Made by a program: the position numbers and the translations under genes. Shown here piece after piece: positions 1 through 11,940 of a DNA stretch of 64,000 nucleotides. The notes below the pieces were generated by a model. The model ran no database searches, had not been told where the DNA came from, and saw only the letters and a list, made by a program, of their open reading frames with translations. The stretch's first letter is position 1; every line of letters begins with the position of its first letter. Source of the DNA: Metopolophium dirhodum (lineage: Eukaryota; Arthropoda; Insecta; Hemiptera; Aphididae); contig NC_083567.1 in NCBI RefSeq assembly GCF_019925205.1, positions 27,032,001 through 27,096,000 on the forward strand. The letters run 5' to 3'.

Positions 1-1193
1 CATAAAATATTTTTAATTGTTTCAAAAAAAACATTCTTAGATTTTTTTAAAAATTAAAATGTGGTATAATATTTATTATTTGATACTGTATTATTATTTA
101 TACAATATTTTTGTCAGTAATAACAAAATGCTGTTCATTATTTTTTTATTTTCATGGAAGTAAATTATTTGTTTTAAATTCTGAATGAAACGATGACTGT
201 ATCGGTTTTACAATGTGTATTTTTATCTGACGTCACCTTTTGGAGCAGTAAATGTTTTAATGTTTAATTTTGGCTATATTATAAGATGATGATATTATGC
301 ATAAAAACTATTTTCGATACCGTATCATCGCGGAAATCACAAAGTTTTTAGCGGGCTGAATTTTGAACGACAAAACGATATAATTAAATTGGCATCACTT
401 AGCGCGATGACTTACCACGATGACTTATTTCAAACAATTTGTCATAATAATTATTTATAATTATTACCATGTTATAACTTAAAAGTCCAAATGTTTTCAT
501 TTATTTTAATTCCACTGGTTGTCAGTTAGATGATTTATAATATCGAATCTAATGTTTTTGATACTTACAGGTACTTAATGTATTTATTTAATTAATTATG
601 CTTGAAAATCGTTTTCAACATTTTTATTTTCATAATACGCCAAGATAATAGCATGCGAGATCCAAGTTCTAAAAACGACAAAACTTCACTTGACGAATGA
701 TTTCGTAATAATTTACTGTGATAATATCCAATACAATAATAATATTGCGCGCTATAGCTGCTATCGTAGCGGCCATCGTATTAGGAGTACTAATGTCTAA
801 TACAATATCATACACTCCTGGTACCAGCGTCCGTGTTTTATGCCGTAAGAGTCACTTTCCGTGCACGGACAAAAATATTATTGGTTGCTATAAAAAAATG
901 TGTTTGGCTGTGATTGGAAAGCAATCTACTGGATTTATGAGATGTACATCATATTTTATTGCTTACCGCTATCTACTATAATAATATAGAAAATCAATAC
1001 AAAGCATACAAACTACCTATTCATTATTCATAATATAATTTAAAATAGTTTATAATTTAATATTAAAATATTATTGTATTTACTCGAAAATCCATTTACA
1101 GTAATAATATTACTAGAATAAAACTATTTTAGTATTTTTCCACCATTCGGTCAAAACGTAATAATATTTTAATCAATTATATTTATTTTATTG
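1..1193. other. AT-rich non-coding stretch
   Basis: I see no gene or recognisable element here. Open frames such as 718-981 have no domain, no splice context and ordinary AT-rich composition, so they look like chance. Confidence 0.5.
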
Positions 1194-1402
1194 TTTTTTT
1201 TTTTTTTATTAATTAACCCGCGGCAACTTACGCCATTGGGTGGTTTTTACTGTGTGGGAGAGTACTGTAAGTTTAAACACGGGTGGGGGATGGCGGCACT
1301 TCTCTCCGGACACCGTGACTCGCCCGAAGAAAAATGCCACCCGCGGCCGGCATCGAACCGGCGCTAGTGTGCGTCGCAACCGACTCGGCCACTCCGTCCC
1401 CC
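1194..1402 (-). mobile_element. tRNA-derived SINE
   Basis: Read on the minus strand, the element starts with a tRNA-like head. It has an A box TGGCCGAGTCGG (plus positions 1380-1391) and a B box GGTTCGATGCC (1349-1359), spaced as in a pol III internal promoter. An unrelated body of about 140 bp follows, then an A-run (T-run on plus at 1194-1207). The head resembles the long-variable-arm Ser/Leu tRNA class, but the 3' half of the tRNA does not fold as a mature tRNA, so this is a SINE and not a tRNA gene. SINEs of this kind are moved by a partner LINE. The element is much more GC-rich than its flanks. A target duplication is not clear. Confidence 0.8.
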
Positions 1403-4400
1403 AGTATATTAATTATTATAATATAATAATAGTTTTATAGTGGTTTGATACACTATTATAATAATTATTATTATACATTATTATACATTATGCTTTGATA
1501 CATTATTAATCGTACAAATCGGTAAATATCTAGTACACGGATAATGTCTTGTCTATTTTTTCTGTTTTCAAGATACATTTCAGATGATAATTTATGTACC
1601 TTGTCATCAAATATTTTTCAATATTTAAAAAAAAAATGTAAAACTTTGATGGATTACCTGTCCTTTTTATTTAATTGTACCGTCAGAAGAAACAGGCTTA
1701 CGGCTGTGGTAAACCTTTGTTTTAGTAGCCTTCGATTTATTTGATTTATTTGATGTTTTCCAATAACAACGTTTAAAATCAATTTTTAGTACCAGGAATT
1801 CATAAGCCATACCTCGTTGATAACGGTAATGCACATCACATAATAATTAATATTCGATGAAATGAACCTACAATTTATTTATAAAATAATAAACTAGAAT
1901 TTAATATACTATTATAATTACTATAATAGACGTGAATACTAATGATAAGGAAAACAATTTAGTTCAGCCGCCACAATATTGAGAAACGTCCCGAAAAAAA
2001 CCGCATGGTTAAACTGTCACTGGTAACGACTGAAAGTTTTTGTAGCAAGTATATAGTTAGTATGAATCAATTATATTATTATTTAAAATTTTTGAAACAG
2101 ATATTCAATAACTGATCATAAGTCATGACCTATTTGATATTTGATATATTTTAAGTGGTACAATTATGTATTTAATATTTATGCTTATAACGTATGGTAC
2201 TATGCATAACAATATAACATAATTTTGCATTATGTTATGCCATCATTCATTCATTCATTGCTATGAATATCTTCCTATAAGACACAGATATTGCCTATTT
2301 AAATAATAAATGTATAATAAATTGAATAATTTATAATTTAATTTAATTGGGGTCCATCTTAGTATCGTACACTTTAATAATTATTGAAATACAACTGCAT
2401 TGATGGTATCAATCAGAGAACACTTCTTTTTTAAAAACTTTTTGTATGAAACTTAAAAAATATAATCATAGGAAACTATATGATAAAAAAAAGATTTTTT
2501 TAAATTGTAAATATTGGTTCGCGAACATTTGATCGCCGGTGAATTGATCGCGGGTGAATTTATCGTGAATATAATTGGTCGCTAAGATAATTGATCGTCA
2601 AACGAACAATTTTAGTTTTTTAATTATTTTATTATACTCATTACATAGTTAATATTTAATATATATTATATACACATCCGAGTTTTATGTTTAAGAATAA
2701 GCTAATTTATAAGTATATAAAATATGTATTGCAGTATATTTTAATTTTATTTAAATCACAACAACAAGCAAAATATTATATTGTATTTTGGTAATTTAAA
2801 TTAATGTTGGTCCAACATTGTACTCAAATTATTATCTTGAAATCTAATTGAACTACATAATTGTTAAAATGTTAACATTTTTACTACCTATCTAAAATAC
2901 CTATGTATTAAATAATACATTTATAAGAAGTGTAAATTATTTGTTTTAGGTTTAAGTAGGTACCTATCTATAAAATACCTAATCACAATTTTTTACACTA
3001 CTTAGGTACCCCTTATTATTTATTTAATTCATAAATATTTTTTTTGAATAGTATAAAAATAGTATACCTAAAATAAATATTAGTTTATTATTATTCACTT
3101 AATCACTTATTTTGAAGTATTTAATAGTAATGAGAAAAAATGAACAATTGTATATTATAATTTAATATATAAATAAATTATGGAAGACAGAAATACTTGT
3201 AAATATATGGATAAATATATATATCATATGAGTTCTTAAACATTTTCAGTACTTTGTACTCATACTAAATTGCAAAAATTATTTATAATATGTATTACGT
3301 CATATAATAGTGATATAGGTATAAATAACTACATCATACTGCAATTTACTTACTACTTATTAGTAATTCCATTAACATATTATTTTCAAACCACTCTCTT
3401 ACATACCGATTTGCATTACAGCTCCCCGGCTTAATAATATGTCTCGACATAATATAATTGAACGAGTATATATAATATAATATTTAGTTTAAAAATGAAT
3501 ATAATAATATTAAAATATTATAATTTATAGCTAATTATATAGCACGTTAAGTCATTACAGTCGTTACTCATTACATAATATAGTTATAGTACCTACCTAT
3601 ATCTACTATAATAGATTAGATTTAGAATATCTGTTGGCAGTTGGTTGGAATTTTTTTAAACTGTTCACAGAGTAGAAGAGTACTATAGAGAGAGTGCTTT
3701 ATTGTATTATAATATTAAACAACACACATATAAAATATACAATTGATTTTTTATAAAAAATAATAATTTGAAAAAATATTTACAAATATTATAAACTTTC
3801 ATAATATTTTAATCCAAATCTATATAACAATAGTCAGCACGCCATAACAATTAGTTTTATGTGTTACCCTTACCTATTCAAACATAAATCATAATATTAT
3901 AAAAGTTAATTTTATTTTTAATCTGATAGAATCTAATAGATCTGAGAAGGTATCATTGTATTAATACTTAGTTACGCGTAAACCTCCTTCACTAGTTATT
4001 TCTATTTGACTTGTTGACAATTTATTTTTAATATTTGTATAGAACGTTGATTATTGTGTTTATAAGGAGGCAAGTAGGTAGGTATCTGTATAATATATAA
4101 TATGGGAAAATCCATTATATACTGCCACTGATGAGAGCTTAAAAGAATTCGGACGAAAGGCGTTAACGAACCTAACTAAATGTTGGTACCTAGTTCGATA
4201 AAACATTATTTGGTATCCACAATTATAAATACTAGGTTGTGGGTATATTACGGAATATTACTCGATAATGATAATGATAAATTGACAACCATTTGCCATT
4301 GCAGAAGCAGACTTTTGCTGCTTGACAATGTTCCAACAATCATATAAAATATACTTAAATATAAATATACTATAAACCATACTGAATATGACTATTGAAT

Positions 4401-4609
4401 ATGAAACGTAGTTCATCAGACCACCTTCATAAACGTCAATAGAGATCTTCATGATATAAATGTATGTACTATGTACAAACAATATTTAGATAAAACGTAC
4501 ATTTTTTCATAATAAAAACTTAGGAATAATCTACAATATTACTGTACACACTACTACCTATAGCTGTATAACTCGACTACACCGAAATATGAACGTATTT
4601 AAAATACAG
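1403..4609. other. AT-rich non-coding stretch
   Basis: No gene was recognised. It contains simple sequence (CATT repeats near 2250-2262) and the small GATCGC repeat cluster listed separately. Confidence 0.5.
2519..2605. repeat. Short degenerate GATCGC-type repeats
   Basis: Four or five degenerate copies of about 17 bp follow the pattern TGATCGCSGGTGAATT. They degrade into ATCGTGAAT, TGGTCGCTAAG and TGATCGTCAA. They stand out because the surroundings almost lack CG. The cluster may be a minisatellite or the subterminal part of a small transposon; no inverted partner was found. Confidence 0.5.
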
Positions 4610-4860
4610 TGCTATGTAGATGTACCTATTTCGGTTTTACTGTACCTCAGTTCACGGGGAAATCGGCGTCGGCGTACCTCGCTCTGTGAAGTAATTCTAC
4701 CGAGATGAGCAATCTGCCTGTGGCAGTAACAGTGAACACTTGGTATATCTTTGAACGTGGTCAAAACTATACTCTCCACAGTTTCCTGATATCTCAAAGA
4801 ACTCTGATGTCTGAAATTTTCGTCAAAATCAGTCAAGTAGTTTTTGAGTGCCTACCTCCT
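4610..4860 (+). repeat. Putative dispersed-repeat fragment
   Basis: This GC-richer island ends with a phrase at 4821-4852 (CGTCAAAATCAGTCAAGTAG and onward) that resembles a motif I recall from arthropod interspersed repeats. The minus frame 4612-4836 is open for 74 codons but shows no domain. Only one copy lies in this window, so its repeat status rests on recall. Confidence 0.3.
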
Positions 4861-5375
4861 ATATAAGCTACAAAGTATAAACATAGGTACCTACATTAAT
4901 TTGTGAATATATGAAATATTACATAAACGTCTCTTGTATTTCTTAGTAACCAATGGGGAAACCTTATAAATAAGCAATAAAATATTAGAATTTTGTTAGA
5001 CAAAATAAAATTCCTATGCGAGTCACCCTATAGCAACCTATGTAGAACCTATGAAAAACGAAGCTATGAACACTGACGAGTCTCAAAAAATATATGTGTA
5101 CAAAATGTAAATAATGTTTGGTGTCAATGTCGGGTTCATTAGTTTCTGAAATTACCGGATACAAACAAACGCACAATCATTTTTATTTATATAAAGGTTA
5201 CTGGTTACTGGTTAGTAATAACTAATAAGTATATACTATATATAATAACCTTTATATATGTTATATATGTAACTTACATAATATATTATCAAATATACTT
5301 ATGTACAATATGCCCGATGGCAACGTGATTATCGAAGTATATAATATTATAAGCGAGGGCGTATCTGGTGAATAA

Positions 5376-5980
5376 CTGTCGGTCGGTGCCATGAAATAAG
5401 TGGGGGGACGAAGACTACGACGACAAGGAGTGTAAGAAACACTGTGGTAGTTATCTATTTTTTTTAATTTCCAATCCCTTTGATTAAAACTCCACTGAGG
5501 TCCCATAAAAAAATTTCACATTTTCACCTTCCATTGCATTACAAACAATGCAAAGTTTCCAGCGGCGAGGTGACGCGTCTACTGTACGGTAGCGAGGTGG
5601 TGGTTATTATACCCTTACACGGAGTCCAAACCCTGTGGGAAAGGGGTGGTGGTAAGTATATACGCGCGCTGCCGCTGTTGCCTGTTATTAAAAGATTTAA
5701 GAACTCATTAAGAAGTTTTAATGAATCGTTATGATGCCGGGCCTTATTCTTCACCGAGTGTCGTTAACGGATTTCTCTGCGGAAACCCGGTGATTATTGT
5801 TCGGTGTGATTGCAGCGAGCCGCCACCGATGTTGTTTTTTTCAGGGGGGCAGCGCCCACCCAGAAAACTTTAACTCCACAAGTGCCATCGCGATCGTGTC
5901 AAGTGTGGGCCACGTGTCTCCGCGGTGTTTGTGCCGACGGTTTTTCGCTGGTTTCACCAACGTGAAAACCACTACTTAAA
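5376..5980. other. GC-rich island of unclear nature
   Basis: The composition is clearly richer in G+C than either flank. On the plus strand a segment from about 5567 to 5652 is open (SGEVTRLLYGSEVVVIIPLHGVQTLWERGG). It is preceded by TTTCCAG and followed by a strong donor (GGTG|GTAAGTAT at 5652/5653), which looks like an internal exon. I do not recognise the peptide, and no connecting exons were found. It could be an exon of an unidentified gene, a 5' regulatory island or old transposon DNA. The 4861-5375 and 5981-6327 flanks show nothing. Confidence 0.3.
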
Positions 5981-6327
5981 TATCATAATGCATATACATG
6001 GTTATCAATTCAAGTGTCGATATGTCACTCAATATTTCGGACAGATTTTAAATTTTTTGAAAATATTATTTCCACATAATCTGATGTTATTGCAAAATAA
6101 TATATATGAAAAAATTATATTTTTATAGATATTAAGTGAAACTACTTTTAAGCTTTTTGTGTTATTGAATGACAATACATACATTTTTAATTTCATTAAT
6201 TTCGAAAAAGAATATTTTTCGGATACTTTTTTCAATACATAAAAGTCGAACTTTAAACGAGTACTGAGTAAGTAGTTATAATTAGCTATAACTTTATAAG
6301 TATTTTTATAAATGTAATATATATATA

Positions 6328-6835
6328 TTTTTTTTTATTTAAACAAAAACAAATACCTACAATGATACATTATACATTTGAATTATCTATCTTCTGTGAG
6401 CTGTGCTTGTAGCGAAGATAGAGTGTTACAAAATTAATACTTATACTTAAAAACTAAAATTAAATACAATTATTACGTAATTATACAATATAAAAAGAGA
6501 GAAAAAAGAAAAAAAAGAAAATTTTCAAAAACAAATGTAAATAAAGTTAACCTAAGTTATATTTAAAGATACAAATAACTATTCTAAAATTATTTTTTTG
6601 ACATTATTATGTTAGCAATTAATATAAATATTCTTCTTTATAGAGAAAGGCATAGAATTGTTATATTTAGGACCAAGATAATTAATACATTTTTGACCAA
6701 TTGATTTTTTAAATAGTGATATTTTAGCATGGTAAGATCGAAAAACTCTTTTATTATTAATTTCATTTTTATCAACCCACTGATTTATATTTTTAACCAC
6801 CCACAGTATATTTTCACAGAAATTTAGAGTTCATC
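6328..6835 (-). pseudogene. LINE reverse-transcriptase C-terminal remnant
   Basis: A minus-strand frame at 6612-6800 encodes SLFKKSIGQKCINYLGPKYNNSMP. This fits the usual C-terminal tail of non-LTR reverse transcriptases (pattern GxxSIxYxGPxxWNSLP). About 270 bp of AT-rich 3' UTR-like sequence follow, then an A-run (T-run on plus at 6328-6336), as expected for a 5'-truncated LINE copy. The catalytic RT motifs are absent, so the copy cannot be active. The clade cannot be set from this fragment; CR1/L2-type tails look most similar. Confidence 0.5.
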
Positions 6836-7445
6836 CATCAAAATTATCTTTAATATTATTTATGCTAAAGTTCATAAAAAAAAGTTTTTTTAAAATGTAT
6901 AGATAACCTTCTATGTTTTAAAAATTCCACAACAATTTTGGATTCACGAGTAGCTTAGGTACTAACATCGCCCCAAGAGTCTCCACAAAGAGTAAACAGG
7001 TATCATCTGCAGTGGCGTATTAATTGGGGGGGGGGGGGATGGGGGGCAATCGCACCGGGGTGCCAAATTCTGAGTCCTCAAAGGGGCAATGCCGCTAGAG
7101 TTTATAACAAAAAAAAATTATTTTATTTTTATTTTATTTGATTTGTTGAGAAATTATATTAGTTATAACTAATAAGTGATAACCTGTATTTTTCTTATAA
7201 TATCTTTTAGATTTCTATACATATTTCTATATATAAAATATATATTATAAAATGTATTTTATTATATTGTCATAAAAAAAAGCTAAAATCTAAAATTATA
7301 ATTTGTATTATTTGATTATAAAGGTTGATTTTTGACTAGGAATAAATGGAGTGGTCAAAAATTAAAGTGTTCTCTAAATTAATGGAAGCATAATTGCAAT
7401 AAAATAATAAAATTGGAAAATATACATTTTGCGTTATCACTTTTA

Positions 7446-7681
7446 CAGGGCTTGAAACAAATTGAAAAAATTTCGGTTTTTTTTTTTTTCAATTTTGGTA
7501 TAAATTTTTCAATACCGGTGTTAGGAAATGTCGGTTTTGGTTTCAATTTTGTATACTAGTTTTCAATTTTTTTCAGTTTCGGTTTTGGATTTAATACCGG
7601 TTTCCAATTTTTTCCGATTTTGTTTTCGGTTTCAGTTTTTAAACGGTTTATACCGGTTTCTAAAATCGGTTTCAAGGCCTG
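7446..7681. mobile_element. MITE with CAGGGCTTGAAAC terminal inverted repeats
   Basis: The left end CAGGGCTTGAAAC (7446-7458) and the right end GTTTCAAGGCCTG (7669-7681) are inverted repeats matching at 12 of 13 positions. The interior is almost entirely degenerate copies of a CGGTTTTNAATTTT / ATACCGGTTT motif, giving a minisatellite-like body. No coding capacity is present; the 7528-7716 frame is low-complexity. A hAT-type origin is possible, as the flanks (ACTTTTA / ACTATTTA) are similar but not an exact 8-bp duplication. Confidence 0.65.
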
Positions 7682-7810
7682 GACTATTTAGTATTTACGA
7701 TTACGTTCATTCTTAGTTTATTAATTTTTTGAATCGCAGGATTGAGCATTCGAATTGCCTGTGTTGTAATAAAATATTCCAAAATGTCAAAACACGCATT
7801 TTAGATTAAT

Positions 7811-8985
7811 TATTTTTTTTTTTTTTATTGAACATAATAGCTTCGGTAGCATAGGCCATTAGCTTTTGAGGTTTATAAAATTACATGTATACTTTTGAAG
7901 AGGAAAAAAAAGAAGTTAATGCAATATTGGTAACTTATTTCTATTTAATTATCATATGGTCTTTTCTAATTTTAATGCCTTGAGGAATGATGTGATGTTT
8001 TCTGGTTGGCAGTCTGGACCGATAATCTCGTACAGGTTCGATGATATGTTATGCTTTTTTCTTTCTTCTTCATTGGATCTGCATTCGGTAAGCTAATGTT
8101 TTATAGTGAGAGTCGTTCCGCATGAGGTGCATTCCATTGGTGTTTGGTTATTCATAAGGTGTCCATGTGTGAGGTGGGTGTGACCTATTCTTAGTCGGGT
8201 TATTATTATTTCTGTTTTTCTGGTTGTTTTTGTTTGTGGCCAGGGATTTATAATTTGTTTTATTTCTCTTAATTTGTTATTTTGGTTTACCCAGTGGTTT
8301 TGCCATATGTTCCGTGTTAAAATATTCATGTCATTTTTTGAGTCTATTATTGTGCTGTATTTTTGTTCGGGGGCTTCAGATGATATTGCATTTTTTGCGT
8401 GCTGGTCAGCTCGTTCGTTCCTGTTTATTTTACTATGACCTGGCATCCATATGAATTTGACATTCTTGTTTAGGTTTTTTAATTTTTCTACTTAGTTTAC
8501 GATGATGGTGGTTATGTCGTTTGTCAAGTATTTTGAATGCAGTTAATGGTAGTCCGTGAATATATTGTGATACTTATGTGGGCCATTTTCAATAAGTTTT
8601 AGTGCTGATATTATGGCGATGGCTTCAGCAATAAATATTGAACAATTCTTTTGTAGTTTATGTGTTGTTATTTTTTTATCAATAATAATTGCTATTTCTA
8701 CTCCTTGATCGCTTTTTGACGCATCAGTATATTATATGTCTTGTCCAATGAAATTGCTTTTAAGATCGTAAAATAAGTTCTTGAACATTTCTGGAGAGGT
8801 TTCTGATTTTTTTAAGTTTTGCGTTTGTGTTGATTTTGGTAGACCATGGTGATGTTTTTCATAATTGAAACTTGACATTTTTTACCATATATTCATATTA
8901 GAATTTGCATGACATGACATAATTTTCAATATATTTTTGCTCTTTTTGCGCTCTTCTTGAGAGTTGGTATTAAATTTCCTACCTA
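7811..8985 (-). pseudogene. 5'-truncated LINE with RNase H domain and zinc knuckle
   Basis: One minus-strand reading frame runs from about 8985 to the stop at 7952. In order it shows YTDASK, FIAEAIAIISAL, FTDYH, then WMPGHSKINRNERADQHAKNA. These are the consecutive motifs of a LINE-type RNase H with its acidic residues. A CTSCG...H...ECR zinc-knuckle-like tail follows, ending SFLKALKLEKTI. Four in-frame stops interrupt it: before YTDAS, after FTDYH, after IIVN, and after TLTIKH in the knuckle. The frame is otherwise kept. About 130 bp of 3' UTR lead to an A-run (T-run on plus from about 7811). The reverse transcriptase itself is missing. RNase H places it with I, LOA or a similar RNase H-bearing clade. 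It is a dead, 5'-truncated insertion. Confidence 0.8.
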
Positions 8986-9134
8986 GTACCTATATTTTAT
9001 AGACAATTTGTTTTATTTTTTTTCCGGATTTAAGTAAGTGCTATACAATCTTGGTTTTTGGGGGACAATAATTTTGAAAATGTAGATAATAAAAGATCTC
9101 CGCGTATTAGTTGTTTTTATGGAAGTTCAAAAAT

Positions 9135-9775
9135 ATTAAAATAATAATATATAGGCACGACTTTTATTTATAAGAGTTTGAAGTTGAAATGTTGACAAAA
9201 TTAGAAATTTTAACGAAAAATAAACTTGAACTTGTAACATTTATATTTTATTATACATAATGACATTTTTAAAAATATGTGATATTAATAATTAAATAAA
9301 TATTAGGTATACTACCATTATAATACATTTGTAATTTAATAAATGCTATATTTTTGAAAAAAAAAATAATTCAACCTACGGTATTATTGGTATTAATAAT
9401 ATTAATAACAACATAAAAATAAACATAATAAAATATACTTATGCCAGGTTGCAACTAAATATTTAATGAATCAATAGTTAGCTAATTAAACATGGTTTAG
9501 TGGTCTATGGTTGGTCCATTAAATTGTCTATTGAACCATTGAATTAATACAAATTAATAAAATGTCATTTTTCATGCAGCGCAGTATTAGTAATAATATA
9601 ATCATATAACTAATATAGCCTGACAGACGGTCACCTTCGATCAAAATCGTGTGAAATTATTTATCATTGAATTTAATTTAGCACAATTATATCCATTACA
9701 GTCACTTATACTCAATGACGAGATACACTAGACTGGACACCTACTGTACAGCAAAGCAGTTACTTACTTGCGTAC
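9135..9775 (+). repeat. Dispersed repeat, copy 1
   Basis: This copy shares several blocks in the same order with 17660-18205. These are an AGGCAC(A/G)A block followed by TTATAAG and GTTGACAAAATT, a GCCTGACAGACGGTC block, TCCATTACAGT, and the end CCTACTGTACAGCAAAGC. The copies are diverged and have indels between blocks. There is no coding capacity. It is probably part of an aphid retroelement, but the window alone shows only that it is repeated. Confidence 0.6.
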
Positions 9776-11775
9776 TTTTTTAATTTTCAAATTTTTAAAT
9801 TACGATTCTATTTTAGATGATAAGAAAAAATTGTAGTACATTTTAACAAATATTATCTATATGGATATTATAATGATACCAGCTGTAGTTGTATAGTAAA
9901 TAGCTATAGCATAGTATATAGTCTATAATAGAGTTGATCATAGACGTAATATTATAATATTATATTATGTCTACCTATAATGTTGATCGATATGCACGTT
10001 TCATATAAAACATAAACAATATTATTAATTACAAAATATGTAAGATACCTATAATATTTTATTGCACACGATATCGATGACGTATCGGAACGACATGCAA
10101 ATTAAACATTTTTTCATACCTATAATACTATAAGTTGCAAATATTATATTTAATATTATGAAATTGTCGTCTGTTATTATTATTGTGACGACCTTCGAAA
10201 ATCAATTCGCGACCTATACTCGCGCTGTGTCCTCGAAAAAAACTCGGAATTGTGATTTGTTTACCGAACGTAAGTAAAAAAATATACATAATAATATATT
10301 GTATTCGTGCATATAAATTAAATATATTTATATATATATTTCGACTTAAGAGAACGTGTCAAATACTCGAATATCGGTACATGCAGACAATTTATTCCAC
10401 AATATTGACAATAAACTCGTTCGGTGAAATTTCTCGTATTTTATAATTAGTGTTAAATGTCAACGTACCTTATACCTAATAATATTACCGTCGTAAAATT
10501 TAAAACATGTAACCCTGCCGCACATCCACGCGTGCAGTAATAACACGGTGGTTGTCGTGTATGTGGATTATCTTACTATATCAATAAATTGAGTTCAAAA
10601 CACATTGAAAGGTAAGCGAATCGTCGCCATATATAAAAACGACTAACTTAACGAGATTTGTTTCGAAGAAACGTTATGCAAAGAACATCACTGCCGAAAA
10701 CTGTACGAAATTTCGACGTTCGAGTAGGTTAATCGTAAATGTTACATTATAGGTATAGCTATTTAAATTAAGTGTGTCAAATAACAAATTTATACAATAT
10801 AATTATAATACATATGTGAATTGTACGATTGCTATTGCAGGTTTTTTTTAGAGTTTTTTTTATAGTGGTAAACATAATGAACCTTAAAAATCGCGTTAAA
10901 CTAACAATTATGTGGGAACATTTTCAAACATATAATATATAAATATTATATCTTCACGATCGTCCACAACAGCCATTTGATTTGATGTCGCATTTTGTTA
11001 CGCCATTGTTTTATACGTACCTATATAGACCGTACAGCGTGAAAACGAAATACATTGCTTCAATATAAAACAATATTATTATAATTCAGTCATAACAGTG
11101 TAACACAATAGTATCTACAATTTATCGACATAAATAGGTCGTAGGTATTTTTAGCTTTGATCCCAAAGTAATGTCTAATGTACCACACTGTCTTAACCTA
11201 CAGGTTATACAACTCACAAGGGATTATAATAATAAAATAGTTGTCACACTTATAATTGATGTGACCATCAATTGTATGATGTATGTCTTATGCCTTGACG
11301 TCTTGGGCTAGTGATCCTCTGTAAGCAAGCAGCCAATAAATCGGACAAAGGGCGTTTCGTCTGGGTGTAAAAAACGATAGCAAGCAAACAAACAGATGAT
11401 GTTACGACGACGACGGTTGAATAAACAAAACGGCACGACGGACGTTTAAAAAAACGCTGACAAAGTGGCAACTGGCTCGTTTTCACAAGAAAGACTGACC
11501 GACGACGAAAAATATCACGATTACCGCCCGCTCGGCACTCACAAGTACATCAAATGTGGTCATCGAATTTATACCGCAGTCGTGGTGCCAGACTTTATAC
11601 CACGATATTTTAAGTTTACTAAATTACCAAACTATTATAGATAATAATGAAAAACGGAGGCCGTCGACCGTTTTTTCCGCGTCCGCTGCGCCGTCCGATT
11701 CTCTATAATATGGTTCTCGATCAAACATTCTAACCGTTTTTCCTATCACCGTTCGCGAGTTCGTAAAAAAGTAAA
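9776..11775. other. Intergenic stretch
   Basis: No confident gene. From about 10.5 kb onward the CG content rises towards the candidate exon at 11776, which would suit a 5' regulatory region. Possible donors occur (for example AACGTAAGTA near 10270), but I cannot link them to exons. Confidence 0.4.
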
Positions 11776-11940
11776 ATGTTTTATGCAGTGCGACGAAATT
11801 CCAGAGAAACGCGAGTCTTGTACAGTAAGTTTTACATTAACCTCCGTAACAATGGCGATTGGCGAGGATCATCATTGCATACGGTCCGACGAAACGCACG
11901 CCTGCTTCTTGAGGATTGCAAGCCAAGTGTGGACGTCAAG
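11776..11940 (+). CDS. Candidate first exon, RNase H1-like N-terminus
   Basis: An ATG frame of 55 codons ends exactly at a consensus donor (GTCAAG|GTAAGA, phase 0); an in-frame TAG follows soon after if it is unspliced. The peptide starts MFYAVRRNSRETRVLY and ends LLLEDCKPSVDVK. From family knowledge, eukaryotic RNase H1 opens its hybrid-binding domain with (M)FYAVRRG-(R/K)xTG and continues with WxECxxQVxxF, so both ends fit. About 25 residues between them have no counterpart, and I found no downstream exon for the rest of the domain or for the catalytic domain. It could be a true first exon, a decayed copy or coincidence. The GC-rich surroundings and the donor favour a transcribed exon. Confidence 0.3.

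Noticed and set aside
11268..11486. Minus-strand frame with a hydrophobic stretch (VYSTVVVVTSSVCLLAIVFY), like a type II membrane protein N-terminus
   Set aside because: It has no ATG; the frame opens at GTG, and a stop lies upstream before any ATG. No splice partner and no family match.
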